This document shows, piece after piece, positions 55,953 to 64,000 of a stretch of 64,000 bases of DNA (positions within the stretch are counted from its first letter, which is position 1; every line of letters begins with the position of its first letter). The DNA lies in contig JAWKUK010000029.1 in NCBI GenBank assembly GCA_041398605.1, positions 15,711 through 79,710 on the forward strand, in the 5' to 3' direction. A model generated the notes under the pieces. That model made no database searches, was not told the DNA's origin, and saw nothing but the letters and a program-made list of their open reading frames with translations. Origin of the DNA: JAWKUK01 sp041398605. GTDB taxonomy: Bacteria; Planctomycetota; UBA1135; GCA-002686595. The position numbers and the translations under genes were made by a program.

Positions 55953-57046
55953 CCTCTCCTGGCACAGCCTGCACATGGCTGCGTCCGCCCGGGTTCGCCC
56001 TCGGGCTCGTCGGCCTCACGCTCATTGGCTGCGCCGCGGTCGCGATGTTCGGCAAGCAGGACCCGGTCGCCGTGTTCTCGCACCGAGTGCACGTGATCGA
56101 CCAAGGCCTCGACTGCGCGATGTGTCACGCCATCGAAGAGGGCGCCGCGTTGCCGCTCGCGCCTGACTTGGCCCAATGCGCGCTGTGCCACGACGGCCTC
56201 GATGAGGACAAGCCTGAGCACAAGCGCGCCGCTGCGTTCTTTGTCCCCGCGCGCAGCGACGCGGGGAGCCAATCAGAGCGCGGGGCCCTGGACGGCGCTC
56301 TGGGCGAAGCAGAGGTCGACCTCGTCCTGCGCCCGGGCCTCCAGCGCTTTGCCAGCGAAGTGAAGTTCGACCACTCAGCGCACATCGCCACGCTCGACGA
56401 GAACTGCCTGGCGTGCCACGTCGGCATCGACGAGAGCGACCGGCTGCGCCCGAGCGACGCGCAGACGATGCAGACGTGTGTCACGTGCCACGAGGAGCGC
56501 GGCCGCGCCGACTCGTGCGCGGTCTGTCACTCCGTCGTCGGCCGCGACTGGGCGCCGCGGAGCCACGCCGCGAGCTGGACCTTCCTGCACGGCGAAGCCT
56601 CGCGCGACGCGGAGTCGATGACCTCTTCGGACTGCGCGCTCTGCCACTCGCAATCGAGCTGCACCGAGTGTCACCTGTCGACGCCGCCTGCGAACCACGA
56701 CGAGCACTTCCGCTTGCGCGGGCACGGTGTCTTCGCCGACCTGGCGCGGGAGGGGTGTGCGACGTGTCACACCTCGAACTCGTGCATCCGTTGCCACGAG
56801 TCCACGCGGCCGATCTCGCACCATGGCGCGTTCGGGGCGCCGATGAACACGCACTGTGTGAGCTGCCACTTCCCGCTCGCGAGCGAGACTTGCTCGACGT
56901 GCCACCGCGACGCTGCGAGCCACGCGCTCGCCGCGCCGCAGCCTGCGGGTCACGTCCCTGGCGCGAACTGCCGCCTGTGCCACGGCGCTGGCGCGCCGCT
57001 CCCGCACGTCGACGATGGCAGCGACTGCTCGTTCTGTCACCGCTGA
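55940..57046 (+). CDS. 13-heme c-type cytochrome
   Basis: A 368-residue protein with an N-terminal hydrophobic segment (FALGLVGLTLIGCAAVAMFG) that is either a lipobox (LIGC) or a membrane anchor. Thirteen CxxCH motifs are present: CAMCH, CALCH, CLACH, CVTCH, CAVCH, CALCH, CTECH, CATCH, CIRCH, CVSCH, CSTCH, CRLCH and CSFCH, about one per 28 residues. Extra His residues (FSHRVH, FDHSAH, HDEHFRLRGHG) can serve as axial ligands. The gene overlaps the porin gene and is followed by the decaheme gene, the order expected of a porin-cytochrome conduit in which this is the periplasmic (MtrA-like) element. Confidence 0.9.
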   Translation: MAVLASPGTACTWLRPPGFALGLVGLTLIGCAAVAMFGKQDPVAVFSHRVHVIDQGLDCAMCHAIEEGAALPLAPDLAQCALCHDGLDEDKPEHKRAAAFFVPARSDAGSQSERGALDGALGEAEVDLVLRPGLQRFASEVKFDHSAHIATLDENCLACHVGIDESDRLRPSDAQTMQTCVTCHEERGRADSCAVCHSVVGRDWAPRSHAASWTFLHGEASRDAESMTSSDCALCHSQSSCTECHLSTPPANHDEHFRLRGHGVFADLAREGCATCHTSNSCIRCHESTRPISHHGAFGAPMNTHCVSCHFPLASETCSTCHRDAASHALAAPQPAGHVPGANCRLCHGAGAPLPHVDDGSDCSFCHR

Positions 57047-57128
57047 CCGCTCCTTTTTGCAGCGCCGACTCCGGGCCAACCGAATCGGCCGCCCCCAACT
57101 GCCACCGACACCAGCCACGAGATTCGTC

Positions 57129-60095
57129 ATGTTCAGCACGCGACTCGAAATACGCCCAGCGCACGCCCGCCGTGACGCTGTGGACGCTCCCCTCGAACCC
57201 GCGCCCCACCAGCGGGGGGCCTCGTCCGAGCGCGGCGGCCCGAAGCGGCGCCGGGAGGCGCTCTGCAGCCTGCTCGCGCTCGCGGGGTTGGCCCTCTGCG
57301 GCTGCAGCGGCGACGATGGCCGGAACGGGAGCCAAGGTGAGCAAGGCGCGCCTGGCGACATTCCGGCCCCGAGTCGAGCATTGAGCGAGCGCGACCCAGC
57401 ACCCGGCGTCGTGGCGCGCATCGTGTCGGTCTCCGGCGGCTCGCTCGCGGGGGGCCAGTTCCGCGCTGGTGACCACATCACCGTGCGCTTCGAGCTCGAG
57501 CAGAATGACGGGACGCCGTGGGACATCGCCGAGATGAACACGGCCCGCGCGCTCGTGTCCGGGCCGACGTTCAACTACCAGCCGGTGATCGCGCAGGCGA
57601 CCGACCTCGCGTCGGCTGCGACGCACAACGCTGACGGCTCGTGGTCTTACACCTTCGCGACCGCGATCCCGACGACGTACCTCGCGCCGCAGAACGACTC
57701 GCCGGACCTCGGCCCGGAGTCCGGCGAGCTCACGGGCGAGGCGTTGCTCGACGGGACGTACACCGTGGGCATGTATTTCGGCTGGAACTACACGATCAAC
57801 GGCCTCTCCGCCCGCGACGCGGGTGACGCGACGTTCGACTTCCTGTACGGGGCGTCGTCGACCCTGGAGCCGCGCTCCGTCGTGACGACGCAGAGCTGCA
57901 ACCAGTGCCACGACAGCCTGCGCTTCCACGGCGGCCTGCGGCGCGCGACGACGTTGTGCCTCCTGTGCCACACCGCTGGCGCGGAAGACCGGCCCTCGAC
58001 GGCGAACCCCACGCCCGGGGCCACGATCGACTTCGACGTGATGATCCACCGGATCCACAACGCGCCGCACCTGCCGAGCGCGAACGGTGTCACCACCGAT
58101 CCGATGACTGGCGAGCGCGACTACACGGCGACCCCGGTCCCGTACGTCATCGCCGGCACGGACTTCTCCGAGGTGGAGTTCCCGGCGTGGCCGAACTTCG
58201 ACGAGCCGATGCCGCGTGACCTCGGTTATACGGCGCTCGGCTCGGCCGAGAAGGCGCAGGACGACAACGTCCGCCGCGGCGTGACAAGCTGCTCCATGTG
58301 CCACGGTGACCCCGACGGCCCAGGCCCGCTGGAGGCGCCGACCAACGGCGACCTCGTCTACAGCCAGCCGAGCCGCAGCTCGTGCCGCGCGTGCCACGAT
58401 GATTGGGACCCGGCCCATGACTACGTCGCGAACGGGCAGCTCATGGAGCCGCAGGCTGACGACGCGAGCTGCCGTGTGTGCCACACGGTGTCGGGCTCGA
58501 GCCTCTCGGTCATGGATGCCCACTTGCACCCGCTGCTCGACCCGAACCACGCGCGGGGCGCGAACCTAGAGCTCGTGTCCGTCAACGAGGCGGGCACGAA
58601 CGACGGGGATGACCGCATCGATATCGGCGAGAAGCTGACGGTGACGTTCTTCTTGCGCGACAACGACAACAACGAGGTCGACCCCGCCGATATCAGCCAG
58701 CTCTTCGCGACCGTGCTCGGCCCGACCGCGAACATGCAGCTGCTTGAGTACGCGCAGATCCCGACAGCGATGCTCACTGGCGCGCAGCCGTACACGATCC
58801 CCATTCCCTCGCGTCGGCACCTCGAGCTGGTCGGCACGGACGCGGGCGGCCTGCAGACCTTCACGACGGCTGCGACGCCGCACATCAACCTCTCTGGCGC
58901 GACGACCGACGTCTTTGTGGTCGATTCGATGGGGGCGGGGATGTCGACCTTGACGGCCGCGATCGTGCCGCCGGTCAACTACATCGATGTCGTGAACGGC
59001 GCGGCGTTCGCACGCAACGACTACATCGTCATCGACAGCGCCGCGCTGGACGCGGAGTACCTGCGCATCCAAACGGTCGAGGGGAACCGCCTCTGGTTCT
59101 CGTCGCCCTATACGGGGGCGTACCCGACTGGCCCGGCGATCGCGCGGGCGCTGGGCACGAGCGTGCAGACGGTCAACGTCTCGACGCGCGCCGCGGGCAC
59201 GGACTACTCACTGGATGCGCTGACCGGCGACATCACGGAGCTCGTTGACTTCGGCAACGGCGGCCCGGTGCTCGTCAGCTACTCGACGGAGTTCGTCATG
59301 CCTGCGGTCTATCCTGTCACGCTGAACGGGGGCCCGGACCTCGGTGAGGCTGAAGGGGGCTGGACTGGGAAGCCCGTGATCGACGGCACGTACCGCCTGA
59401 CGCTGTGGGGGCGCCGCGACCTCAACGTGTCGCTCGAGGGCGAGACCAACTCGTATCGCGAGCGGTTCGAGGGCGAGGCGATCGAATTCCTCGGCGGCGA
59501 TGCGACGGTGCTCGAGCCGTACGCGCCGCTGACGAGCCGAGACAACTGCTACTCGTGTCACGTCGCGATCACGTTCCATGGCCGGGGCCGCATCGGCGTC
59601 GACACGTGCATCGCGTGCCACGGCGCGGCAGCGACGGGTGATCGGCCGCAGTACGTCGCCCCGGGCGCCGCCGCGACGGACGGGCTGACGATCAACTTCC
59701 GCAGCCTCATTCACAAGGTCCACATGGGCGCCGAGCTCGAGAACGGCTCGAGCTTCGTCGTCAATGGCTTCGGCAGCGGCGCGTACCCCAACAACTTTGG
59801 CTCCGTCACGTTCGATCACATCCACTTCCCCGCGATGCCAGACGGCGTGAAATCGTGCACGACGTGCCACGGCGAGGGCAGCGACGCCTTCAAAGCGCCC
59901 AATACGACCGACCACCCGACGGTCCAGGTCACCCCGGGCCAGCCCTGGAGCCTCGTCTGTGGTTCGTGCCATGACGGCGCTGCTCCGCAGGCGCACATCG
60001 CCGCGCAAACGAGCCCGAGCGGCGCGGAGTCGTGCGCGATCTGCCACGGCGTGGGCGAGGACTGGAACGTCGAGCTGATGCACATGCGGCGCTGA
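57129..60095 (+). CDS. OmcA/MtrC-family decaheme c-type cytochrome lipoprotein
   Basis: A 988-residue protein with a lipobox, LALAGLALCGC (Cys59), after an unusually long basic N-terminus, and a short collagen-like NGSQGEQGAPGD linker. Ten CxxCH sites occur in two groups of five: CNQCH, CLLCH, CSMCH, CRACH and CRVCH, then CYSCH, CIACH, CTTCH, CGSCH and CAICH. Beta-rich regions separate the groups (RIVSVSGGSLAGGQFRAGD, DGDDRIDIGEKLTVTFFL). This is the MtrC/OmcA layout of two pentaheme domains and two beta-barrel domains. It is probably displayed on the cell surface to pass electrons to external acceptors. The start at 57129 avoids overlap with the upstream gene. Confidence 0.92.
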   Translation: MFSTRLEIRPAHARRDAVDAPLEPAPHQRGASSERGGPKRRREALCSLLALAGLALCGCSGDDGRNGSQGEQGAPGDIPAPSRALSERDPAPGVVARIVSVSGGSLAGGQFRAGDHITVRFELEQNDGTPWDIAEMNTARALVSGPTFNYQPVIAQATDLASAATHNADGSWSYTFATAIPTTYLAPQNDSPDLGPESGELTGEALLDGTYTVGMYFGWNYTINGLSARDAGDATFDFLYGASSTLEPRSVVTTQSCNQCHDSLRFHGGLRRATTLCLLCHTAGAEDRPSTANPTPGATIDFDVMIHRIHNAPHLPSANGVTTDPMTGERDYTATPVPYVIAGTDFSEVEFPAWPNFDEPMPRDLGYTALGSAEKAQDDNVRRGVTSCSMCHGDPDGPGPLEAPTNGDLVYSQPSRSSCRACHDDWDPAHDYVANGQLMEPQADDASCRVCHTVSGSSLSVMDAHLHPLLDPNHARGANLELVSVNEAGTNDGDDRIDIGEKLTVTFFLRDNDNNEVDPADISQLFATVLGPTANMQLLEYAQIPTAMLTGAQPYTIPIPSRRHLELVGTDAGGLQTFTTAATPHINLSGATTDVFVVDSMGAGMSTLTAAIVPPVNYIDVVNGAAFARNDYIVIDSAALDAEYLRIQTVEGNRLWFSSPYTGAYPTGPAIARALGTSVQTVNVSTRAAGTDYSLDALTGDITELVDFGNGGPVLVSYSTEFVMPAVYPVTLNGGPDLGEAEGGWTGKPVIDGTYRLTLWGRRDLNVSLEGETNSYRERFEGEAIEFLGGDATVLEPYAPLTSRDNCYSCHVAITFHGRGRIGVDTCIACHGAAATGDRPQYVAPGAAATDGLTINFRSLIHKVHMGAELENGSSFVVNGFGSGAYPNNFGSVTFDHIHFPAMPDGVKSCTTCHGEGSDAFKAPNTTDHPTVQVTPGQPWSLVCGSCHDGAAPQAHIAAQTSPSGAESCAICHGVGEDWNVELMHMRR

Positions 60096-60104
60096 CCGCG
60101 TGGG

Positions 60105-60129
60105 GCGGCGGCGCGTGACGCGCCGCCGC
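60105..60129 (+). terminator. Hairpin between the decaheme and monoheme genes
   Basis: Perfect 11-bp inverted repeat gcggcggcgcg (60105-60115) and cgcgccgccgc (60119-60129) with a TGA loop, immediately after the decaheme gene. It could attenuate transcription into the next gene. Confidence 0.6.
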
Positions 60130-60236
60130 CGCTCGCTGGCCCCGCTCCGTGAGGCCCAGAGTCGCGCCGCGAGGGGCGGCGCGTGGCCCTTCCTCTCCGT
60201 ACTCATCGTCCGCCCCAAATCACACGTCTCACCACA

Positions 60237-60959
60237 ATGTCCACTAGCCTTCGCCGCGCGCCGCTCTCGCGCCGCGTCTTTGTTACGACGCTCTTGTGCA
60301 CGTTCGGGGTCGGGTACCTCATGGCGCTCGTCTACCTCTACGCGCAGGAGATGCGGCCCGCGCAGCTCGCGGGCCACGGCCTCGTACAGGGCGTCGCGAA
60401 CACGTACCACGGGATCCCCAATGAGTCGCCGCTGCTCGTCGCGTTGCGGGGCTCGATGGCCGCGACGTCGACCCCTGAGGAGATCAAGTCCATCAGCGAG
60501 TGGATCGAAGCCGGCGCGAAGGAGGAGACGTACGCGGAGGTGGTCGGCCCGATCATCGAGTCGAGCTGTGTGACGTGCCACGACGCGGAAGGGACGTACT
60601 ACCCCCCGCTCGCGAACTACGCGCAGGTCGCTGAATGGGCGAAGCCGGGCGGCGGCATGGCCATTCAGCGCCTGGCGCGGATGACCCACATCCACTTGCT
60701 CGGGATCCCCATGCTGCTCTTCATCATGGGCTGGATGTTTGTGCAGACACGCTACAGGGAGGGGCTGAAGGCGGCGTTGCTCGTGCTGCCATTCCTCGGC
60801 GTGCTCTTTGACGTCGCGCACTGGTGGATCACGAAGTTCAACCCCGACGCCGCTGCGGGCGTCATCCTCGGCGGCGTCCTCATGAACCTCGGCTACGCGG
60901 CCCAGTGGGTGCTGACCGCCTGGGACACGTGGGCGCCTCTGAAGGACGAAGAGCGTTGA
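60237..60959 (+). CDS. Membrane-bound monoheme cytochrome-like protein
   Basis: A 240-residue integral membrane protein. TM1 (about 13-36) leads to a periplasmic domain of about 110 residues with one CVTCH heme site (111-115). Three further TM helices (about 152-170, 180-198, 207-228) follow, with conserved-looking His residues (HIH at 151-153, HWW near 195) that could ligate b-type heme. The start at ATG 60237 is the best match to the hydrophobic N-terminus. Its place directly after the conduit genes suggests an inner-membrane donor or quinol-linked link to them, but that is inference; no known family name is assigned. Confidence 0.75.
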   Translation: MSTSLRRAPLSRRVFVTTLLCTFGVGYLMALVYLYAQEMRPAQLAGHGLVQGVANTYHGIPNESPLLVALRGSMAATSTPEEIKSISEWIEAGAKEETYAEVVGPIIESSCVTCHDAEGTYYPPLANYAQVAEWAKPGGGMAIQRLARMTHIHLLGIPMLLFIMGWMFVQTRYREGLKAALLVLPFLGVLFDVAHWWITKFNPDAAAGVILGGVLMNLGYAAQWVLTAWDTWAPLKDEER

Positions 60960-61064
60960 GGCGCTGAGGGCCGCGTCGTGACCCTGGCGAGCCGGGCGCT
61001 GCGACGCAGGCTCGCTCCCAGCGGAGAGCGCGCAGCGCTGCTGCACCGCGCGCGCCCCAGTCAT

Positions 61065-61553
61065 TCACCGTGTCCGAACGTACACCAAGCGCGTGAACCC
61101 GCGCGGGTCCGGCTGGTCGCGCGCCGGAGCGCGCTCGAAGCCGAGCCGCTCATAGAGGCGTTGCGCGCTGTGCATGCGGGGCTGGGTCCAGATCGCGACC
61201 GCCGAAGCCCCGGCATCGAAGGCCCTCTCGACGCACGCTTGGACGAGGGCTTCGCCGATGCCAGCGCCGCGCGCGCGCTCGTCTACGGCGAGGACCCTGA
61301 ACTCTCGCTCCGCCCCGTGGGCGAGCTGGCGCAGGGCGCTCTCCGCGTGCAGGAACAGGACCGCGCCGATCACGCGGTCCATCTCATCCACGGCCAGGAT
61401 CAACTGGCCTGCGGGTTCCAGCGTCGCGCGAGCCATGAACGGACCGGCGTTCTCGGCCGCTGTGTAGCCCCCGCCGACATAGACGCGTCGCAACAACGCG
61501 GCGGCTTCGTCCCAATCTCGGTCGGTCGTGGCGTCGCGAAGGTGTGGCGTCAT
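61065..61553 (-). CDS. GNAT-family N-acetyltransferase
   Basis: A 162-residue GNAT acetyltransferase. The acetyl-CoA-binding motif A is EFRVLAVDERARGAGIGEALV, followed by motif B (YERLGFERA). The start MTPHLRDATT at 61553 is preferred to an upstream in-frame start. The substrate is unknown. It converges with the monoheme gene and is downstream of the module protein gene on the same strand. Confidence 0.85.
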   Translation of the reverse strand: MTPHLRDATTDRDWDEAAALLRRVYVGGGYTAAENAGPFMARATLEPAGQLILAVDEMDRVIGAVLFLHAESALRQLAHGAEREFRVLAVDERARGAGIGEALVQACVERAFDAGASAVAIWTQPRMHSAQRLYERLGFERAPARDQPDPRGFTRLVYVRTR

Positions 61554-61821
61554 GACATCGTGGCGCCGAGCTCTGCTGTGTGTAGGGGCGCCGCGGCCCA
61601 TGCAACGCCGCCCCGCAGGCGGGGACCGTCGGGGTAGAGTCCGTCGACCTGGACCTCGTCGGACGGCCCCCGGCCCAGGTGGAACGTGCAGCGGTGGGGA
61701 GCGAGGCCGACGCCTGCCCGCTGTCGCTCGGCCCCGCGGGGCCTCCGCCGCGTCCGCGACCCGCCGCAGTGGACGGCGAGGGGCAGGCGCAGCGGAGACC
61801 GCGCGGGCACCGCGCTGGCGG

Positions 61822-63612
61822 TCACTGGAGCGTTATGCCCCGCGCGCTCGAGAAGTTCGAGGTCATGCCGGGGTTGACGTCGCGGTACCAGTACTGCCAG
61901 TACCAAGTCTCGCCGGCCATGGCTGCCACCGGGCCGGTGGCGCGCGGGATGGCCGTGAGGTCGGGCGAGAAGCTGACCGCGCCGGACGAGCCCGAGTGGA
62001 GCACGTTCGAGGAGTGACGCCCCATCGAGTTGCTGCCGATACAGAGGTCGCCCTGGGCGCCGCCCGGGTTCGCGACCAGGATCGTCTCCATCGAGTTCAC
62101 GAAGTACCCCGAGGAGTTGGCGGGCAAGCCCGACACTTGGAAGCACAGGGCGTTGTTGGCCGCGACGTCGCTCCCGAGCATCGTCAGCGCTGCGCCTGCC
62201 CCCGTGGAGTTCGGCGAGCTCGAGCAGACCTCGGCGCCGAGCGCCGTGCCGGTCAGGTTCGCCGCAAGGATCGCGTACCCGGCGTTGGCGTTCGAGCGGT
62301 TGCTGAACGAGATCGCCACGAGGAGCTCGCCAGCAAACGCGCTCAAGTCGACGGCGCCCTCGGTCACCGACAGGTTGTTCTCCGGGTTCCCATTGTCGAC
62401 CTGATTCGTGCCGGGCAACGTGCCGCCGAACCAGTCGCCGCCTGCGAGCGTCGCGGAAGTGGAGGCCCCGCTCAGGAAGTCAAACGTCACATCAAACGTG
62501 CCGCCGCCGTTGCTGATCTGGTAGAGGAACGAGGCCTCTGATTGCGACGAGATCCCGATCGGCGTCGCGAAGTGCGTGACCTGGGGCCCTGACTGGTCGA
62601 CGCTCGGCAACCAACTCGGCTGGATGCCGATCTGGTCCCCGTCCGCGCTCGCATCGAACGCCCACGCGCCGCCGGAGACCGTGTTGCGGTTGCCCAGGTG
62701 CACGACATCGAGCGCGCCTGCCGCCGTCACGATCGAGTAGCGGTCGAGCAGGGGATTGGCCGGGACGCCCGCTGAGAAGTCGAGGCCGCGGTCAGAGATC
62801 GAGCGATAGCCATCCGGCGCGTCGGGCATCCCCGCCTCGCCTGCGTGCACGATGCCGTTGAAGTTGTACTCGAGCGGGAGCGAGCAGCTGACAGTCACCC
62901 GCGGGTCGGTGAAGACGTTCGCGGCGAGGACCGCGTATCCGGCGCTCGTGTTCGACCGATTGCTGAACGTGATGGAGGTCAACATGTCGCCGGAGAACGC
63001 GCTCAAGTCGACGGTGCCTTCAGCGATCGAGAGGTTGTTGTCAGGGCTCCCCGCGTCGACCTGGGCCGTCCCGAGGTACGCGCCGCCGAACCAGTCGCCC
63101 GCGGAGAGCGACGTCGTGAGCGGCGCCGCAGTGGCGAAGCCGAAGGTGACGTCGAACTGTCCGCCGCCATTGCTGACCTGGAACAGGAAGCTCGCGTTGG
63201 AAGTGGCCTCGAGCGCGATCGGGGCCACGAGCACCGTCGTCTGCGGGCCGGCCTGGTCGGAGCTCGGCAGCCAGGTGGGCTGGGTCCCGACGTTGTCTCC
63301 GTCCGGCATTAGGTCGAAGGCCCAGTTGCCGCCATCGACGAGGTTCCGGTCACCGAGGTGAACGATGTCGAGCGCGCCCGGCGCGCTGACGAGTGAGTAC
63401 GCGTTCAACAGCGCGTCGCTCGGAACGCCTGCGGTGAAGTCGAGGGCGCGGTCGGAGATCGCGCGGAACCCGTTTGGGTCATCCGGCGCGCCCGCTTCGC
63501 CTGCGTGGACGATCCCGTTGAAGTTGTAGGCGAGCGGGATCTGATGAGTGGTCTGGCAGAGCGCCGCCGAAGCAGTCGCGAACGCGCAGAGGACCGGCAG
63601 TGTGGATTTCAC
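61822..63612 (-). CDS. Secreted protein with duplicated domain and shared C-terminal module
   Basis: A 596-residue exported protein (signal MKSTLPVLCAFATASAALCQ). Two tandem copies of a domain of about 220 residues follow, with the same landmarks: YNFNGIVHAGEAG, FTAGVPSDALLNAYS/FSAGVPANPLLDRYS, WAFD, TWLPSSDQAGPQ/SWLPSVDQSGPQ, GDWFGG and ITFSNRSNTSAGYAVLAAN/ISFSNRSNANAGYAILAAN. This is an internal duplication. The C-terminal module (61825-62226) has PNSTGAG, LPANSSGYFVNS, VANPGGAQGDLCIGSNSMGR, HSGSSGAVSF, GETWYWQYWYRDVNP and SNFSSARGITL. It is probably a surface protein; function unknown. Confidence 0.85.
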   Translation of the reverse strand: MKSTLPVLCAFATASAALCQTTHQIPLAYNFNGIVHAGEAGAPDDPNGFRAISDRALDFTAGVPSDALLNAYSLVSAPGALDIVHLGDRNLVDGGNWAFDLMPDGDNVGTQPTWLPSSDQAGPQTTVLVAPIALEATSNASFLFQVSNGGGQFDVTFGFATAAPLTTSLSAGDWFGGAYLGTAQVDAGSPDNNLSIAEGTVDLSAFSGDMLTSITFSNRSNTSAGYAVLAANVFTDPRVTVSCSLPLEYNFNGIVHAGEAGMPDAPDGYRSISDRGLDFSAGVPANPLLDRYSIVTAAGALDVVHLGNRNTVSGGAWAFDASADGDQIGIQPSWLPSVDQSGPQVTHFATPIGISSQSEASFLYQISNGGGTFDVTFDFLSGASTSATLAGGDWFGGTLPGTNQVDNGNPENNLSVTEGAVDLSAFAGELLVAISFSNRSNANAGYAILAANLTGTALGAEVCSSSPNSTGAGAALTMLGSDVAANNALCFQVSGLPANSSGYFVNSMETILVANPGGAQGDLCIGSNSMGRHSSNVLHSGSSGAVSFSPDLTAIPRATGPVAAMAGETWYWQYWYRDVNPGMTSNFSSARGITLQ

Positions 63613-63785
63613 GGTGCGAGTGGGAGATGGGGGATCGGGGTCGGCGAGAGACTCCCGCGCAGAGTACGCGAGTCGGCGAGATCGGGTCGCTGGAACGTCT
63701 CATCCTGGTACTGGTCATGCGAGCGTGACCATTCGACCGGAGGCCCGTCGCCCCCGCCCAGTCCTGCGCTGCGCCGCGCCCCGCC

Positions 63786-63849
63786 TGCCGCGGGCACGCG
63801 CCGACTGCGGGCACGCGCCGACTGCGGGCACGCGCCGACTGCGGGCAAG
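63786..63849. repeat. 17-bp tandem repeat upstream of the module protein
   Basis: Roughly three to four copies of gactgcgggcacgcgcc, between two minus-strand genes. Confidence 0.85.
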
Positions 63850-63862
63850 GGGCTGCTTGCTC

Positions 63863-64000
63863 CTAGCGCTCGACGGCGGCGCGGTCCGAAGGCCCGCTCG
63901 AGCGCAGCAACAGGAGGCCGAGCACGATGAGCCCGAGCATGTGCAGGGGCGCGAAGATCCCGAGGATGCCGAGCGCCGGCAACAGCGGGTGCCACAACGA
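63863..64000 (-). CDS. 3' end of a membrane protein (partial, cut by window edge)
   Basis: The reading frame runs off the window edge at 64000 and stops at TAG (63863-63865), encoding 45 residues. They contain two hydrophobic stretches, PLLPALGILGIFAPLHMLGL and IVLGLLLLRSSG, typical of the last transmembrane segments of a membrane protein, and a short polar tail ending DRAAVER. No family can be named from this fragment. Confidence 0.6.
   Translation of the reverse strand, partial: SLWHPLLPALGILGIFAPLHMLGLIVLGLLLLRSSGPSDRAAVER

Noticed and set aside
56481..58550. A 689-codon minus-strand frame through the cytochrome genes
   Set aside because: It is antisense to CxxCH-bearing genes with clear family motifs and shows no domain; GC artefact.

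Overview
This 64-kb window is very GC-rich chromosomal DNA, densely packed with genes on both strands. No rRNA, tRNA, CRISPR array, phage or insertion sequence was recognised. The gene content suggests a marine-type member of the Planctomycetota. Indicators are FG-GAP/VCBS and ASPIC/UnbV secreted proteins, planctomycete-style ECF sigma factors with long extensions, futalosine-pathway menaquinone genes, a small zinc-ribbon protein of a type I associate with planctomycetes, and a family of secreted proteins sharing one C-terminal module. The taxonomic call is an inference; no marker gene is present.

Layout. 0-13 kb is mostly housekeeping: a frameshifted AAA+ regulator, queA, thiE, sthA, an HDOD protein, a DEAD-box helicase, a SEC-C protein, an HD hydrolase, an Uup-type ABC-F ATPase and a methyltransferase. 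13-19.4 kb holds a dioxygenase and a translationally coupled trio (two FG-GAP proteins and a TPR protein). 19.4-25.9 kb holds a zinc-ribbon protein, queG, an ECF sigma/anti-sigma-like/exported-protein operon and glpK. 26-27.6 kb is a FliK-like/FlhB-C-like pair. 27.6-33.4 kb is envelope and hypothetical genes, including a PQxQPSR-repeat protein and a HEAT lipoprotein. 33.5-37 kb has a Leu/Glu-type dehydrogenase, a YgfZ-like protein and an HtrA protease. 37.2-38.6 kb is a Cys-rich repeat gene broken by many indels. 38.7-43.5 kb has RNA-modification-type enzymes, an FMN reductase and mqnE-mqnC.

The two most striking loci follow. At 43.57-44.82 kb a TlpA-like exported thioredoxin-fold protein carries an in-frame TGA exactly at the first Cys of its CxxC site (WGFW-TGA-GPC), and the frame stays open for another 147 codons with a hairpin just after the TGA. 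This is best read as a selenoprotein. At 53.5-61 kb lies a porin-cytochrome cluster: a tetraheme cytochrome, a beta-barrel outer-membrane protein, a 13-heme cytochrome, a 10-heme OmcA/MtrC-type lipoprotein cytochrome and a monoheme four-helix membrane protein. Together they look like a trans-envelope electron conduit, plausibly fed by menaquinol made through the mqn genes.

Five secreted proteins (14.2, 44.9, 46.4, 52.3 and 61.8 kb) end in the same roughly 130-residue module, with unrelated N-terminal regions (FG-GAP repeats, HAF-like repeats, a duplicated domain). Short in-frame and intergenic tandem duplications are common across the window. Three loci show likely frameshifts, which could be real decay or consensus errors in GC-rich or repetitive sequence.
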